This document shows, piece by piece, positions 29,769 through 41,176 of a DNA stretch of 64,000 nucleotides. The stretch covers positions 20,816,001 through 20,880,000 of the forward strand of contig NC_135260.1 in assembly GCF_964204865.1 (NCBI RefSeq), in the 5' to 3' direction. Each line of letters opens with the position of its first letter. Positions within the stretch are counted from its first letter, which is position 1. The notes below the pieces were generated by a model that did no database searches, was not told where the DNA came from, and was given only the letters and a program-made list of their open reading frames with translations. Both the position numbers and the translations under genes were made by a program. Origin of the DNA: Styela clava. Taxonomy: Eukaryota; Chordata; Ascidiacea; Stolidobranchia; Styelidae.

Positions 29769-30342
29769 TATAGCAACTAACCCCCAAATGTACCCCATTT
29801 CATGTTAAAAATATGAAAACAAAGTTAATTTTCCCCAAAATTCGAACAAAGACTTTTGTAGGAATCAAATTACACCAGGTTTAAGAACATAACAGGTTCC
29901 ATCCAGTCATTATCAAATTAAAATCTATATTCTCAAGACCTTTGGCACTGATTGAAATAATTATATCTAAGTTCCCATCCGTACGATGTACCTAATTACC
30001 CTTGTTGAGATAATAGGAATTTCTGGTTATAACGTAAATCACGAGCTCACGTTTACAGCATTTAATTAGATTTATGATCGACGTATAAATACGACTCCGA
30101 TATCTTTCGATAGAAGGAAGACGATGTAAACCATTCTAAGCTAGTCTGAATAAATGTTATAAGATTTATATTCTGTGTGTTGTGGAAATATACGAATAAA
30201 AACATATAGAGATTTTTAACGCATCTTCATTCACGTGGGCGTTGAAGCTGAAGGGTGAACGGGTGACTTGCAAGTCAGAGACAATCTACGAAATAGCAAT
30301 ATATGGTAATATCACATTCATCTAACAACTCTTTATGCTATA
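29769..30342 (+). repeat. 3' long terminal repeat
   Basis: 574 bases, nearly identical to 27863-28446. It is followed by CACA and then by the right part of the interrupted family A element, ACTACGTTCCGGTGTC. Confidence 0.85.
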
Positions 30343-30520
30343 CACATACTACGTTCCGGTGTCTGCCATCTTGGTTCACATAATACGGGAGCGCCGAAAA
30401 TCATGATGAAAATCGTTGTTTTAAAAAGAGACCACTTGAACATAACATTATTGAATGTTTTTTTGGAAGTGATTCACAACTTGTACGCAAATTATCAAAC
30501 AGATCTACGCTGCCCTAGAC

Positions 30521-30824
30521 CATAGATTCCTAAAGTGCTCCATACGAAGCCCTGGGAGAAACTTAGGGGCTTCGCGAGCTATTCGTTTACTTATTAAAAT
30601 ACTGACTCGACTAATTTTGTTACTAACGAAAAGAAGCAATAATGGTTTTAATAAAATTTGACAACGGTGGCGTCGAAATGTGGCAACAAGGCTGTAATTC
30701 AAATATGACATAATTTATAAGTTCCAATAGATAATTTTTATTTTTATAAATTTATTGTGGATCTGCGTAAATAAAAGTCAACCTACTTACTGGCTCCATA
30801 ACACCAAAAGTTTGAGGATTCCTG
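30521..30824. mobile_element. hAT-type miniature element, exact target duplication
   Basis: 304 bases with CCCTAGAC exactly repeated on both flanks (30513-30520 and 30825-30832). The right end is the inverse of CAGGAATCCTCAAACTTTTGG-type sequence; the left end CATAGATTCCTAAAGTGC is a mutated partner. It has no coding capacity. Confidence 0.78.
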
Positions 30825-30832
30825 CCCTAGAC

Positions 30833-31226
30833 TAATCCTATGAAATATAGATGTTCACTGGCGAATCCTTCAGATAAATAATTCTTAATAAGTTGGTGAA
30901 TAAACTAAGCAGGTGAACGCCTCGTAATGTTATATATGACAATAATTCCCAACTGCCTTGAAAAATTAAGTACGTTTATAATTGGTGCACTAGTTCAGTT
31001 TTGGATTATAAAGCATGGGTGAAGTACAATGAACTGCGTCCTATCTCGATCAAGTTGCATGACTATTGTCCATTGCCATGACTACTAACTGCCTGCAGTA
31101 ATTGAAACACAAATTTGAAAATGAACAAAACCAGAATAGTTTAGTGAGTGTTGTAGAAGTCACCATAATTGCATGCTATTTTTCGGTTTCAGTTGCTTAA
31201 TTAACTCGTAAACCTTACAACGAAGA
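30833..31226 (+). other. Upstream region of the SAM-like repeat gene
   Basis: TTTTTCGGTTTCAG ending at about 31194 is a good splice acceptor 32 bases before the ATG, suggesting a non-coding first exon upstream. The promoter could not be located. Confidence 0.4.
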
Positions 31227-32316
31227 ATGTGTGAAAAAAGTTCATCCTCATACAACGTATCAAAATTGTCGAATGAGCTTCAGAAAATATTAGGCAGTAA
31301 CTACTCACCTGAGTCAATGACAAACATGTTAAATAAATGTCACGAACTTGGAGTATATGAAGTCAGAGATCTTTTACGGCTAGAGGACGACGATGTTTCC
31401 GATGCCATGACAAAAATTGACATCATGAAATTCAACGAATACAAAGAAGTTCAGTTGTCTGCTAAACCGTACATGGGAGAAAATTCGGATTTAACTAACG
31501 AATTTTTGGAAATATTTGGGAAGAGTTTTCCCGAAGATTCCATGAAAAAGTTGCTGGAAAGATGCAAAAACATTGGTGTATACGCAATTGAAGACATTCG
31601 ACTTATGGACGAAAGTGACGTTTCCGACATTCTTAAGAAATTAGATGTTAAAAAATTTAACGAATATAAAAAGACAAAGCAATCCTCCACTCCAACAAGT
31701 GGCCTGAGGGATTCGCCAAAATCAAGAATCATAAAAGAGTTTTTAACTATTTTCGGAAGTCACTACCCCGAGGAATCACTCCAGAAATTAATGGCGGTGT
31801 GTGAAGATATCGGAGTACATGATGTGGAGGACATACAAATTATCGAAGAAGATGACCTCACTGATATTCTTAAAAAATTGGACATTGAAAAATTTAGGGA
31901 ATACAAAGTGAAGAAAGGAGTTCAAATTAATGGTAATATCAATTTTTAACGGTATTCAATAACACTAACAAAATTTATGTAGCAAACATCTAATTCACAA
32001 AAAATATAAGAAAAAGGGAATTGCTATAAATATATGTGATAAGAGCATAGTTATCAAAAAAATGGCACAAAACATCACTGATTTTTGTTTTCAATTCATT
32101 TTCATTCACTGCTTTTTCATTCATTTTCAACAGCTGTCCAAGCTAACTTTCTGGTAGCCAACGCTGGAAATATACAGAGTCTGAACTTTAGCAACAACAG
32201 AGTCACCATAGGTATTATTTCTATTTTTTTATAATATTAACTATTATTCCTGCTTTAATTAAAAAAAAATACAATTATCTTCTTTAATTATTTCAGGAGG
32301 GCATCACATTCATTGA
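31227..32316 (+). CDS. Triple SAM-like repeat protein with spliced Asn/Gly-rich tail (267 residues)
   Basis: Exons 31227-31932, 32134-32211 and 32297-32316, joined in frame (phases 1 and 1). Three 60-residue helical repeats occupy about residues 14-73, 89-148 and 167-226. Each runs L-x-x-(I/F)-x-G-x-x-(Y/F)-(S/P), a helix with K/R-C, G-V, then L/I-x-(E/D)-x-D-(V/L)-(S/T)-D-x-(M/L)-x-K-(I/L)-D and K-F-x-E-Y-K. The order and spacing fit a SAM-like five-helix fold; tandem SAM units usually self-assemble. Repeats 2 and 3 are closest to each other. Splicing replaces GNINF-stop with a 32-residue tail, AVQANFLVANAG then NIQSLNFSNNRVTIGGHHIH. No orthologue was recognised. If the first intron is retained, the frame stops at 31949 (240 residues). 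Confidence 0.72.
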
Positions 32317-33492
32317 ATAAGAAGAAAAGCATTAAGTGAAAATTACTATATCCAAAAAGTTCAACTCAACAAATTTGTCTATTTCCCTTTATCCAACAAA
32401 ATTAGCTGATAGTGAAATATACTGAACATCGTAGGATTTTGGTGATAACTCAATCCAAAAATTTCTGCTCATTCAACCTGATGATTGTTTACAGTTCAAG
32501 AATCTAAAGAAGCGTAGGCAACCAAATAAGTTCAAACCAATGAAAAAAGTATGAAACATCTTTGCGTTACCTGGCCGCATAAATTTGCATTCAACGGTGT
32601 TGTATTTTTGCTTTTTTACTCAGAGCTGTGAAGTCATAGTTTATCTTGTTTCCATAAAAGTTAGAGCCGGAGTCGGATTTTTAAACTGTCACACGTTTCT
32701 GATAGATCCGGGAGTGGGAGTCCACTGTAACTTTTCTCCGTCTCCATGATCCTGATTTTTACAAAGTATACTGTGTTATCGTGTATTACAGATTTTTTTT
32801 TATGAAAGCAGTGTTTTTCAATAATATGCGAAAAAAATATAAGTCGAGTATACAACCATAATGCGACAACTTTCTGATTGGGTTTATTGTGCTAAATATT
32901 TTTTGTACATATCTCTTTTAATTAAAATTAAATTGAATCAGATGTGGGACACCTCTCAACATGATGATTTTTTTCTAGTTTTTAGGATTTTGTTTCATTT
33001 ACATATGTATATTATCATATAATTACTCTGTGTGTTCTAAATTCTATCAAATTTAATTCTATTGAATTTGTTTGTCAATGATCCTTCTATGTTCATAAAT
33101 ATTATATATCATTTTTGAGATATAACAGTAAATTTGTCAAGTGAGTTTTCTATATTTTGTGGTCATGGATATGTTTTTTGCATATCAACGTAGCAGTATA
33201 AAAATCTCTTAAATTTCTCTTTTTTTCAACTACTGGATCAAAAGCTTTTTACTAATATTGCTGGTATTTCTTGAGTCACTACAATTTCTGCCGATCGTTT
33301 GTGTCAAGAGTGGGTTTCGAAAACGGCTACCATAGCTTAGTTTCTGTAGGTACATTTTTCAGTTGTCCTTCGTTTGATTTGAAGTAAATATGTGTTGATA
33401 CGATTTTGATGAAACAGTAGGAAGAACGCCAATGAAGCTTTTTAGATTACCCTTATGCAATTTGATGCTTCAACAATAACAAAAACCACAAC
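32317..33492. other. Intergenic, nothing recognised
   Basis: AT-rich sequence holding the 3' flank of the SAM-like gene. GGAGTCGGATTT to GGGAGTGGGAGTCC near 32668-32723 looks like a small repeat with facing arms but could not be bounded. Confidence 0.4.
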
Positions 33493-33851
33493 ATGGACAA
33501 CAATTTAGCAAAACCATCTACAGGTTCACCTCGTGTCCAAAAATCTGCACCCACAGGTAGGTAGGCTATCGAAGACCCAATTTCTTTCCGCGAATCCCCA
33601 GGCTTTTATTCATCTCTATAACAGGTGACACCCCATTCCATGAACTGCAAGAAATAAAGGGGAAGCTTTGCCATAATAATTCAAGAACCCTGCAGACTTC
33701 ACAATGGCAAAGGCATAAAAACCAACTTCAAAGGTTATGGTTAAATGATCATTCAAGTAATGGAGCAAGCACGGATTTAAGGTTAAAATCGAATTCTGTA
33801 ATGAGTTTTGATATTATGTACAATAATCCAGAAGCAATATTTATCGTGTAA
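33493..33851 (+). CDS. Possible small two-exon gene, 96 residues, unknown function
   Basis: ATG at 33493 opens 21 codons (MDNNLAKPSTGSPRVQKSAPT) to a strong donor (ACAG|GTAGGT) after 33556. The next acceptor (CTATAACAG, ending 33624) joins in phase 1 to give a Gly codon and 74 more codons to TAA at 33849-33851. The second exon reads DTPFHELQEIKGKLCHNNSR, a Gln/Arg-rich helix-like stretch (QWQRHKNQLQRLWLND), and a hydrophobic finish (MYNNPEAIFIV). Good splice sites and a frame kept open over the join favour a real gene, but no family was recognised and further exons are possible because other GT sites occur inside exon 2. Confidence 0.45.
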
Positions 33852-35700
33852 GGCCAGAATCGCTTCATGATTGTTTCAGTGTGGCCTCACACATTTGACA
33901 GCTTCATACATCCATGAATGTCAAATCTAACCTTTCAGTTGAAAACAAATGGCAATGACCATTTAGAAATCCTTTTCATGAAATTCAACCTTAATATCTC
34001 AGTTATTTTATAGTTATGCCTCGAGCCGATTAGAGATTCGGCTTTATTTAAAAAATCCAAACATTTAGTAACAATCCATAACAGACTCGTCACCAATTTC
34101 TAGATGACAAAAAAACAACACTCACCTCAAACCATTTTTGAGTACAAACTACCTCAATTTGAGCAGGAAATTTTAAAAGCGCTTCTGAAAACATCCTTAA
34201 CCCCGTCAAAGTGTCTTTCGCCATCGTCGCATTGCATGGAATCTATTGAATAATAAGGCGGCCGGAATATAATTTGACCCATTAAATAGGTGGTGGATTG
34301 ATATGACTCCAGAACAATTATTACCGATGTGTCAAATAAAAGCGATTGACTGATAAAAATATAATTGATTAATTAACATCACTCGTGGAGATGGGCACAG
34401 GAGAGCACAATAATCACAACACTGCGCGTTGTTGAGTTGTTGCTTTGCTCATTCCCAGACATACCAGTATGGTAGTCTACATCTAGTTTTAGTCTCAGAC
34501 ATATTTCTCCGTGCTTTTCGTTGGTGACTAGTTTAGCTTCAACTATTAAAGCCTTATATTCTAGATTAATAAAGTCGTGTAAGCTTTTAAGTTATTTTTG
34601 AAGTAAGATGCTCTGTTTATAGCTGTTATGAAGCGTCTGGCGCCATCGGCCTGCTATATTCTTCAATTCACGGTAAGCAATGAGTACCAAGGTTTCTTTA
34701 AGGATATGTTGAGTGGATTTTCTTTCTTTCGTTACTCGTTTTGAAGACACAGTTTATTATATATGAATGTCATTGTGCAGTCAACCTCTTCGATTCAAAT
34801 AGACATATTTACAAGTTATGGTCGTAATAGGCGTCACTTTCACAAACTATATTTGGTAACAAGATGTTTAAAATATTACTTCGTGCCGTATAGGACTATA
34901 GGTAATCCGGGTTAGCTATACTCCAGAATCAACTAGTAAGTAAGGTCAACTATTTTTCATAGATCGACCAGTGGGCCATGGCCCACCTCTAGGCCACAGA
35001 AACATTTTTAGGTGGGCCACAAACATAATAAAAATTGTTAGAGTTATTTATAAACTAGTTAAACGTTGATAGGAATGAATGAAGATGCTGTTTTTGCTAC
35101 TGAGTGGCAATTCTCATTTTAATTATTGATACTATTGAGTGGAAGTGTCTATCTTTTTGAATTTTTTTTTGTTTTTATGTAGTTTTTCCTTTGCATTGGA
35201 GAGTTAATGGGCCATACAATTTTTTGTATAACAAAAGTGGGCCACGTAAGAAAAAAGGCCCCCTTTTTAGAATTTGTCAAGTCTCGAGTCCCACCTCAAA
35301 AATAACTAGCTAACAATAAGCTACAAATAACAGATAGTAAGGCGGAAGTATGTTTATTCAAAAAACACGTCGACTGAAGATGATCTTAAAAATCCATTAC
35401 ATTTACAGCACATATATTTATACTTATTTTACTTGAAGATACTGGGAATCTTGCGATTATTTATTGTTATTTTGTTGTTTGTGAATATCGACTTGACGAC
35501 CGCGTGGGTAGTTTTTCTTTGAAACCTAAAGTTTTGCCTGAGGGCACTTGTTAACAATTGAAAATCGTTGGAGCGGAGCGCGAAGACAGATGAGCTTCGT
35601 GATTCGGGCGTCTCCGTCAAATCAAGTGGAACAAGTAATTTGGTATTAGTGGAATCAGTGTCGCTTTTGTAGCAATAGCCAATAACCAATAGCTTACAAG
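33852..35700. other. Upstream region of the SLC6 gene, with a GC-patched repeat at 34.97-35.29 kb
   Basis: CAGTGGGCCATGGCCCACC at about 34970 and AAAGTGGGCCACGTAAG at about 35236 are palindromic, GGGCC-rich patches like those inside hAT ends in this window; the termini could not be fixed. The 400 bases before the SLC6 ATG become less AT-rich. No TATA box was assigned. Confidence 0.35.
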
Positions 35701-37635
35701 ATGCCAAAAGAAGACGAAAATAAAGATAGGGGTAACTGGGATAACAAGGCAGATTATTTACTCTCGTGCATCGGATATGCTGTAGGACTTGGTAATGTTT
35801 GGAGATTTCCGTATCTTGCGTACAAAAATGGTGGAGGCGCTTTCCTTATACCGTATGTCATTATGTTGGCATTTGCTGGGCTTCCAATTTTTTTCATGGA
35901 ATGTGCATTGGGACAGTTCTGCAGTTTAGGAGCGACTTCGGCGTGGAAATTCAATCCATTGTTCAAGGGAGTTGGCATATGTATGGTCACACTTTCTGCT
36001 CTCGTCGGAATATATTACAATGTAATAATTGCCTACACAGTCTTCTATTTCTTTTCCTCGCTCACAAATTCGCTTCCATGGGAATCTTGTGATAATTGGT
36101 GGAATAATAAGACTCTGTGCAGTACAAATTTTACATACATCTGCAGTCCTGACTTATCCAGTCTCACTGCTGCACAATTCAATACTGTCGAACAGAGGGT
36201 ATCAAGTTGGTCAGATGACGGTGTGCCAGTGCCAGAAGTGGAGAATGTGGCAAATGTTTTGGGCGTTAACATTTCTACCCTGAATTGTGGAACAGCTAAA
36301 CAGAACGCTTCCAGAGGTTCTAGCCCAAGTGAAGAATATTGGGAAGAGTACGTGTTGGGCAGACCACCAAACATGAATCCGGAAAACACTGGCCCCGTTC
36401 GCATGCAACTGGCACTTGCGTTATTGGTTGCCTGGATCGTGGTATTCTACAGCTTGATCAGAGGTATAAAATCGTCTGGGAAAGTGGTTTATTTCACCGC
36501 TCTTTTTCCATACGTCGTGCTCCTTATTTTGCTTATCAGGGGTGCAACTTTACCCGGAGCATACGATGGCGTGCAGTACTACATTGGATATGAATCGAAT
36601 ATTGAAAAGCTGAAAAGTGCGGAAGTCTGGAAAGACGCTGCGACACAAATTTTCTTTTCTCTAAGTGCCGCCTGGGGAGGATTGATTGCACTTTCGTCAT
36701 ATAACAAATTCAACAACAATTGCTTCTTTGACTCCGTTCTTGTCTGCAGTGTAAATTGTTGCACGTCTCTATTTGCTGGGTTTGCTATATTTACCATCGT
36801 TGGGCATATGGCACATGTCTTGGGAAGAAGAGTGGACGAAGTCGTCAAAGACGGCTTTGCTCTCGCGTTTATAGCATATCCCGAAGCTATCGCTCAGCTG
36901 CCCGTGTCACCTCTGTGGGCTATTCTGTTCTTCCTAATGCTTTTCACCCTGGGGCTGGACAGTCAGTTTACAATTTTAGAAACAGTGGCAACTTCTGTTA
37001 TTGATGCCTTTCCAAGTGTGTTCCGCAACAGGCGTTGGCAACTAACGCTTATTTTGGCAATAGTTATGTTTCTTCTTGGTCTGACATGCATCACAAATAC
37101 GGGAATATACTACCTTCAACTCGTCGATCATTATGCCGCTGGATGGGGATTACTGATTGCTGCTGTGATGGAGCTCATAGGGGTCTGCTGGGTGTACGGA
37201 GGGAATCGCTTCATAAAAGATATTGAAATGATGATAGGCAAGAAACATTGGACCTTTTGGATCTTCTGGCGAGCTTGTTGGTTTTTCATTTCACCACTTC
37301 TTTTGATCGCCGTTCTCATATGGTCACTAGTTACATTCACACCTGCATCATATGCGGGTTACGATTATCCGGACTGGGCTAATGGCCTAGGATGGGCTGC
37401 TATCGGGTTCGCGCTATTATTCATTCCGCTCATGGCCATTGTTGCGATTATCAAAAACAGAGGAAACATAATCAAAGCGTCAAAACCCGAAATGGATTGG
37501 GGCCCGTACCTAAAGAAATTCCGTGGCCAACGATACGCTTTGATGAACGAGCCTGTCGAAGCATTAGATATTCAAGAAATGGGAGAAAGAAATCCAACCT
37601 TTGAACAAGAAGAAGACTGTCAAACAAAGATGTGA
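35701..37635 (+). CDS. SLC6A14: SLC6A14-like Na+/Cl--coupled amino-acid transporter, intronless, 644 residues
   Basis: A plasma-membrane neurotransmitter-sodium symporter with 12 expected membrane helices. Helix 1 has GYAVGLGNVWRFPYLAYKNG (from residue 25); Gly29 replaces the Asp of monoamine carriers, as in amino-acid carriers. The long second extracellular loop has a Cys pair around WWNNKTLC and N-glycosylation sites (NKT, NFT). Helix 6 is FFSLSAAWGGLIALSSYNKF (about 318-337), then NNNCF. Later blocks FAGFAIFTIVGHMAHV, FALAFIAYPEAIAQLP, FTLGLDSQFTILETV, YGGNRFIKDIEMMIG and WGPYLKKFRGQRY match SLC6A14 (ATB0,+; about 640 residues) better than glycine or taurine carriers. The whole gene is a single exon. 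Symbol by closest family resemblance. Confidence 0.9.
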   Translation: MPKEDENKDRGNWDNKADYLLSCIGYAVGLGNVWRFPYLAYKNGGGAFLIPYVIMLAFAGLPIFFMECALGQFCSLGATSAWKFNPLFKGVGICMVTLSALVGIYYNVIIAYTVFYFFSSLTNSLPWESCDNWWNNKTLCSTNFTYICSPDLSSLTAAQFNTVEQRVSSWSDDGVPVPEVENVANVLGVNISTLNCGTAKQNASRGSSPSEEYWEEYVLGRPPNMNPENTGPVRMQLALALLVAWIVVFYSLIRGIKSSGKVVYFTALFPYVVLLILLIRGATLPGAYDGVQYYIGYESNIEKLKSAEVWKDAATQIFFSLSAAWGGLIALSSYNKFNNNCFFDSVLVCSVNCCTSLFAGFAIFTIVGHMAHVLGRRVDEVVKDGFALAFIAYPEAIAQLPVSPLWAILFFLMLFTLGLDSQFTILETVATSVIDAFPSVFRNRRWQLTLILAIVMFLLGLTCITNTGIYYLQLVDHYAAGWGLLIAAVMELIGVCWVYGGNRFIKDIEMMIGKKHWTFWIFWRACWFFISPLLLIAVLIWSLVTFTPASYAGYDYPDWANGLGWAAIGFALLFIPLMAIVAIIKNRGNIIKASKPEMDWGPYLKKFRGQRYALMNEPVEALDIQEMGERNPTFEQEEDCQTKM

Positions 37636-38194
37636 ATATCTTGTATATCTGACGTCCAGAATCACTGGCGGTACAATTTTACATAGATTCGCCCATTTGC
37701 CACGTGATTGCAAACAGACGCCCTATACAATTTCTAATTAAAATACTATTTCCCTGTACAATTTTATAAAGGATTGTTTAGGTTCCCCAGTTGTTGTTTC
37801 ACGTCACTGGGAAGCCTGTGCCACTCTGTAAATGTCTTTTAACTTGAAAATGGCTAGACTTCAATTTTATCATTCAATTTTGACGTTTAGCAACTATCGG
37901 TGCGCAACGGCATCATCCTAATATTTATGTTTTTAGTGTTAGTATATAGCCAGTCAGTGTTTGTGTCATCGATCTAAATGTATTTTTATTTGAGAATACT
38001 TCACAATAACAAAACAACTACGAAGCACCTTATAATTCAAACAAGTTAAAATCTCATTTTCGACGAAGTTCGCACAATTGTGTGTATCCCAAGCGATTTC
38101 AGAGCCGCCGACAACTATTTGGTGTAGAGACGGTATTAAATTTCACTACCTCGAAGTAAAGACGTTCAAAACATTTATCTCGTTTGGTAAACTA

Positions 38195-38200
38195 AATAAA
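38195..38200 (+). promoter_or_regulatory. Candidate polyadenylation signal for the SLC6 gene
   Basis: AATAAA in ACTAAATAAAACCC, 560 bases after the stop codon. It is a good hexamer downstream of the gene, but the real cleavage site is unknown. Confidence 0.4.
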
Positions 38201-41168
38201 ACCCTTTTACGGATGACTGATTATTAGAAGGCTCATTGTCCCATACTAACTTTTTCTATAAACAGATTATTTTAGTATGTCTAGAATGACGTCAAAAGAC
38301 GATTTCGAGGGTGTAAATATTTTGAAGTAAAATGAGCTATTACCTCCAATGAGGCGGAACAACACAATATATACTTCACATGGTATTTGTTTTTTAGTAT
38401 TGTTATACCTGCCTCACGAATGTGCTAACCCTATATCCGTCAGTTGCATAAAACTATCTTTCGCGTAAGTGAACCGAAATACTTTTGCCAATATATGTAC
38501 AAACATGATCATCCCAGTTGACTGCATGACAATTCAATTGATAATGTGAGGTGTTAACTTAATCCCAATAATATTTTTCATTAAATATGTATTCATATAA
38601 TATCCAATTACTAACTTTTCTTTCTAAAACTAATATTTATACTTATGAATAAATGACTTTTCAAATGTAATAAAAACGTTACCACAATAGCTTTTTTATT
38701 GTATCTGTTTCTCTGGTTTGAATACCCGATACTGAATAGGCATTGGGAGTTTCTGGTTTTCGTATTTCCGAGAAAATTAGTAGTGTAGTAAAAAGAAAAC
38801 GTGTATCCCTCAAAATTTGTTCCCCCTCTCAACATATTTTTATTGGTTATTATTGTTTGATTTATGCCTTTACGAAGATAGTCTTCATTGGAATCAAAAA
38901 AATTGGAGGATTTATTTATTTTAGTATGCTATTGGTCTTCAAATACACCAAATGAATTTTTTTAGTACCCTGGAAAGGAGCGAGGTTTCAACACTTTTGG
39001 CAAAAGTAGCATTCTACCAACAAAAAATATACAGAAATTTACAAGTGCCATATTATATCTGGTATTATTCTAATAGATATTCAAAAAAAGGATCGTTTAC
39101 CCAAAAAATAGGTCCAGGCATAAACTCGCTTCCACTTATTTACACTTGTCATCCGTGTAAATGTCGTTCGTAATCGATGTATTACCTCGGGCAAAAAATG
39201 AATGAACTCGATATCTTTTGTGAAGAGTTCAATGCTATTACATTGTACAAATTACCATTACCACACTCGTACTTGGTATTCAATTCCCCATCAGAGCATT
39301 GTTTTTATGTATGGATTTTATTGTCGGACGTTAGATTTGAAAGTAGCTATAGTTTGCTCCGCAGCATGTCATATTTGAAGCATGAATAAATTTGTAATTT
39401 GTTAAAATATACACTTGAAATTAGGAAATTCATCGGTTCCACTGAAGCTTTTTCTCGTATATTCTAACAACTAGTTAAATGCAGAAAAAATGAAAAAAGA
39501 AACCATTTTTCATTGTTGCAATAAAATCCTTATTTATTTTAAGAACGTGATGATTGGCATATATGTGTGATTTTGTTGGTTTATTCAAAACTTTAACGAA
39601 TTGGCAGGCACAATTACATAGCATCGAAACATTGTTGGCCCATTGATAGTACGATAAAAACATAAATAATTCATGGACGAAAACCAATATTTCCATTTGT
39701 TCACAAAAATTTTTGCACAAGAATAAATCTTTCAAATCTATTTGTGTCACCACAATTAGAATGCGGTAAAATGTTGTTTTTCGAGTGCCTTCACTAAAAA
39801 GCATTCCATGTCTACAAGGGTAATACTACACAAACATTATATGGTCAATTGCAAGCAGTTGGTAAAATGTCGTTGCCAAATGTCTTTCTGTAATGACGGA
39901 AGATTCAACCGGATTCGATAATAATTCTTGCGTTTATGTCAAAAATCTTCTGAGGCCAGGATTTATGCTCAACATCATTATAGAAGTTACTAGCGAAATA
40001 CCGGAATTGAAAACGTAAAGGAATATTGATTGGTCACAATTGTTGTAGCAATCGGAGATAGAGTGTAAGTGAACTCTAAACCCAACTAATCCCAACACGA
40101 GATAGGAAATAACGTACAGTATTTGAAGTTTGACATGGAAAAATTTAATCATTAAAACACTAGTGGACGGTAAGTAACATTCCCCCAATTATATGTGATA
40201 GTGATTTGTACACTTTTAGTTTATGCAATATCATTACAGCTGCAAGGCGTCAAATATTCCGCCGCACCGAATGCAGCTAACAAACAGAATTTTATTGGTG
40301 CAATGAAAGTTACACTCTCGTTCATTTCACTTACTGATTCATGATCAGCGGATTCGACTGCATGCAGAAATGAAAAATCATTGAAATAGAACTATGCTTC
40401 CATTAACATCCAAGGCTGCTGCAACAAGCTATCTAATACGATATAGTCGTATTTGGTACGTCATCTTATTTTATACGCTGCGTCCTAAAATGCAACAAAT
40501 CTAATCTTCTGCCTGGTATTACAATTTTGTACAGTTGTTTGTACAGTACCAAAAAAGAGTTTGTTTTGATATTTTTTCATTTATTTCAGTTTCGACGCTC
40601 CTGACAAGAACAAATTTGAACTTGAGCATTTTATGAAAGCCAACGTGCTCATAAATTAAAAACAGCATGCAAGAACGCGTCCCGGTAGAAGCTCATTAAA
40701 AATAATACTAGCTATTTTTAACTTTGCTTTGAATTTGGAATTAATTTCCAAACGCTCAATTTTGTCTTTAATTAGCAAGAACTTTAGCATTAAAAATTTT
40801 GAATGAAATCATCTTATTGGAGACTATTGTTGCAAACGAATTGATATGCTCCTCCCTTTGGAATTTGGTCTATTGGTTTACTTCATTATGTTTTTTTGTT
40901 CAACATATATATCATTGCGCGCTCAACGCAAAAAGGAGAAAAAACGAAAGTGCAACAAAAGTGTTGCTATTTTTAACAAAATCACCATGAAACCAAACAA
41001 CTATCCAAATATTTAAGGTTTTCGAATATATATCAGTTTTTATGATATCAGTGAAATGAACTCAATTTACATGATCAAAGTGTGTAACATCAACAGAGTT
41101 ACTGAAAATGATTCTATCATTGGAACAAGTTATGAAACAGCGCTGGGAATAATAGAGCACTTGGTATG
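38201..41168. other. Intergenic, nothing recognised
   Basis: About 3 kb, strongly AT-rich, with short chance frames on both strands. No transposon ends, RNA genes or splice-linked coding blocks were found. Confidence 0.45.
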
Positions 41169-41176
41169 CTTTAAAT

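Larger units (their letters stand above)
27863..30342 (+). mobile_element. Non-autonomous LTR retroelement, very young (2.48 kb)
   Basis: Direct terminal repeats at 27863-28446 (584 bases) and 29769-30342 (574) differ at only two positions plus one 10-base gap near the 3' end. Each repeat begins TATAGCA and ends TGCTATA. CACA flanks both sides (27859-27862 and 30343-30346), the target duplication inside a family A copy. Just after the left repeat, TGGTGACAAGACC (28449 on) sits where a tRNA primer-binding site belongs; GATGGGGAGATAA before the right repeat is a purine-rich tract. The 1.3 kb interior has no long frame (best 64 codons) and no recognisable gag or pol, so movement would need proteins from another element. 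Confidence 0.85.
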
